A DNA stretch of 64,000 bases from Aeromonas dhakensis (GTDB lineage: Bacteria > Pseudomonadota > Gammaproteobacteria > Enterobacterales > Aeromonadaceae): positions 101,886 through 165,885 of the forward strand of contig NZ_CDBH01000021.1 of the NCBI RefSeq assembly GCF_000820305.1, given 5' to 3'. The position numbers and the translations under genes are program-made. The notes under the pieces were generated by a model, which was not told the DNA's origin, ran no database searches, and worked only from the letters and a program-made list of their open reading frames with translations. Below, in pieces: positions 63,753 through 64,000 of this stretch. Every line of letters begins with the position of its first letter. Position 1 is the first letter of the stretch.

Positions 63753-63854
63753 TCGCGACCGTTCAGGTCTTGTCACCGCTGTTTAAGCTGCCCTGTTGCA
63801 TGCAGTTGTTGGTCGGCAAGGTAGTAGTAAAAATAACTAAAAGATTCAATAATA

Positions 63855-64000
63855 ATGGGTTGTTGCCTTCGTCTGCGTTGGTGCTTGCGCACTGCCGTCT
63901 TTTTTTTGCTATGCATCCAGTGTGCTAATGCCGCTGGGCCAATGTCCTCACCGCTGGATCAGAATGATGTCGAGCAGCGCCAGCGTAGCTTGCTGGAAGA
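63855..64000 (+). CDS. Two-partner-secretion transporter TpsB (ShlB/FhaC/HecB family), 5' end
   Basis: Only the first 48 codons are inside the window. MGCCLRLRWCLRTAVFFLLC is the signal peptide, with likely cleavage near ANA-AGP. The mature N-terminus SPLDQNDVEQRQRSLLE is typical of the helix that plugs TpsB barrels. Such proteins export large hemolysins or adhesins (TpsA) across the outer membrane. The barrel and POTRA domains, and the TpsA partner, lie beyond the right edge. The ATG has a weak AAAGATT upstream. An inverted repeat and TATAAT lie upstream. Confidence 0.8.
   Translation, partial: MGCCLRLRWCLRTAVFFLLCIQCANAAGPMSSPLDQNDVEQRQRSLLE

Overview
The window looks like chromosomal DNA of an Aeromonas-type gammaproteobacterium. 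It is GC-rich and shows vertical gene orders such as dnaB-alr and trhP-yfhL. It also carries flgT opposite flgOP, an OprD-type chitoporin, a PheL-attenuated pheA, and single tRNA genes with encoded CCA. The genus is inferred from protein flavour and gene order, not from a database search. No phage, insertion sequence or CRISPR array is visible. The clearest foreign-looking gene is an AT-rich SIR2-like gene at 26.4-27.2 kb.

Layout. 0-5.1 kb: Tim44-like membrane protein (cut by the left edge), a 33-residue small ORF, dnaB, a decayed second copy of the dnaB tail, alr, yfhL and trhP. 5.3-9.1 kb: an EAL phosphodiesterase, a 767-base gene-free stretch holding a nested stem structure, a small hypothetical gene, three identical tRNA-Tyr genes and a class V aminotransferase. 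9.2-20.6 kb: an alternative chemosensory cluster on the minus strand. Read 5' to 3' it encodes a short receptor-like protein, CheY, a STAS protein, CheA, a 4-helix-bundle receptor, CheW, a soluble double-PAS receptor, CheR, CheD and CheB. It has no cheZ, but the short receptor-like protein carries a CheZ-like DxxxQ motif.

20.8-34.9 kb: a KAS III enzyme, a LysR regulator, a LysE exporter, RlhA, an ASCH protein, the SIR2 gene, a split adaptive-response pair (Ada-AlkA fusion plus methyltransferase), M32 carboxypeptidase, SmrA, a DUF3149 peptide behind an FNR-type promoter, a TraB/GumN protein, DUF1904 and an SDR. 35-40 kb: chitoporin, a nearby chemoreceptor and an EamA exporter. 40.3-46.3 kb: tRNA-Arg(CCT), flgT/flgOP with a sigma-28 promoter, pheA with its leader and attenuator, a HAD hydrolase and a LarE-like PP-loop protein. 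46.4-47.8 kb: two small envelope proteins.

47.9-57.5 kb: a tightly packed 12-gene operon. It holds a YbgA-type protein, a CarH/LitR-like MerR regulator without recognisable cobalamin ligands, photolyase, an NTF2-like protein, an SDR, a FAD amine oxidase, DUF1365, a Cfa-like methyltransferase and five small envelope or unknown proteins. TTATACAA repeats lie upstream. This is probably a light or singlet-oxygen response module that repairs DNA and remodels membrane lipids. 57.6-64 kb: Dps, an FNR-linked hcp and hcr, galE, a DsbA-like thioredoxin, tRNA-Ser(TGA), and the start of a two-partner-secretion TpsB transporter cut by the right edge.
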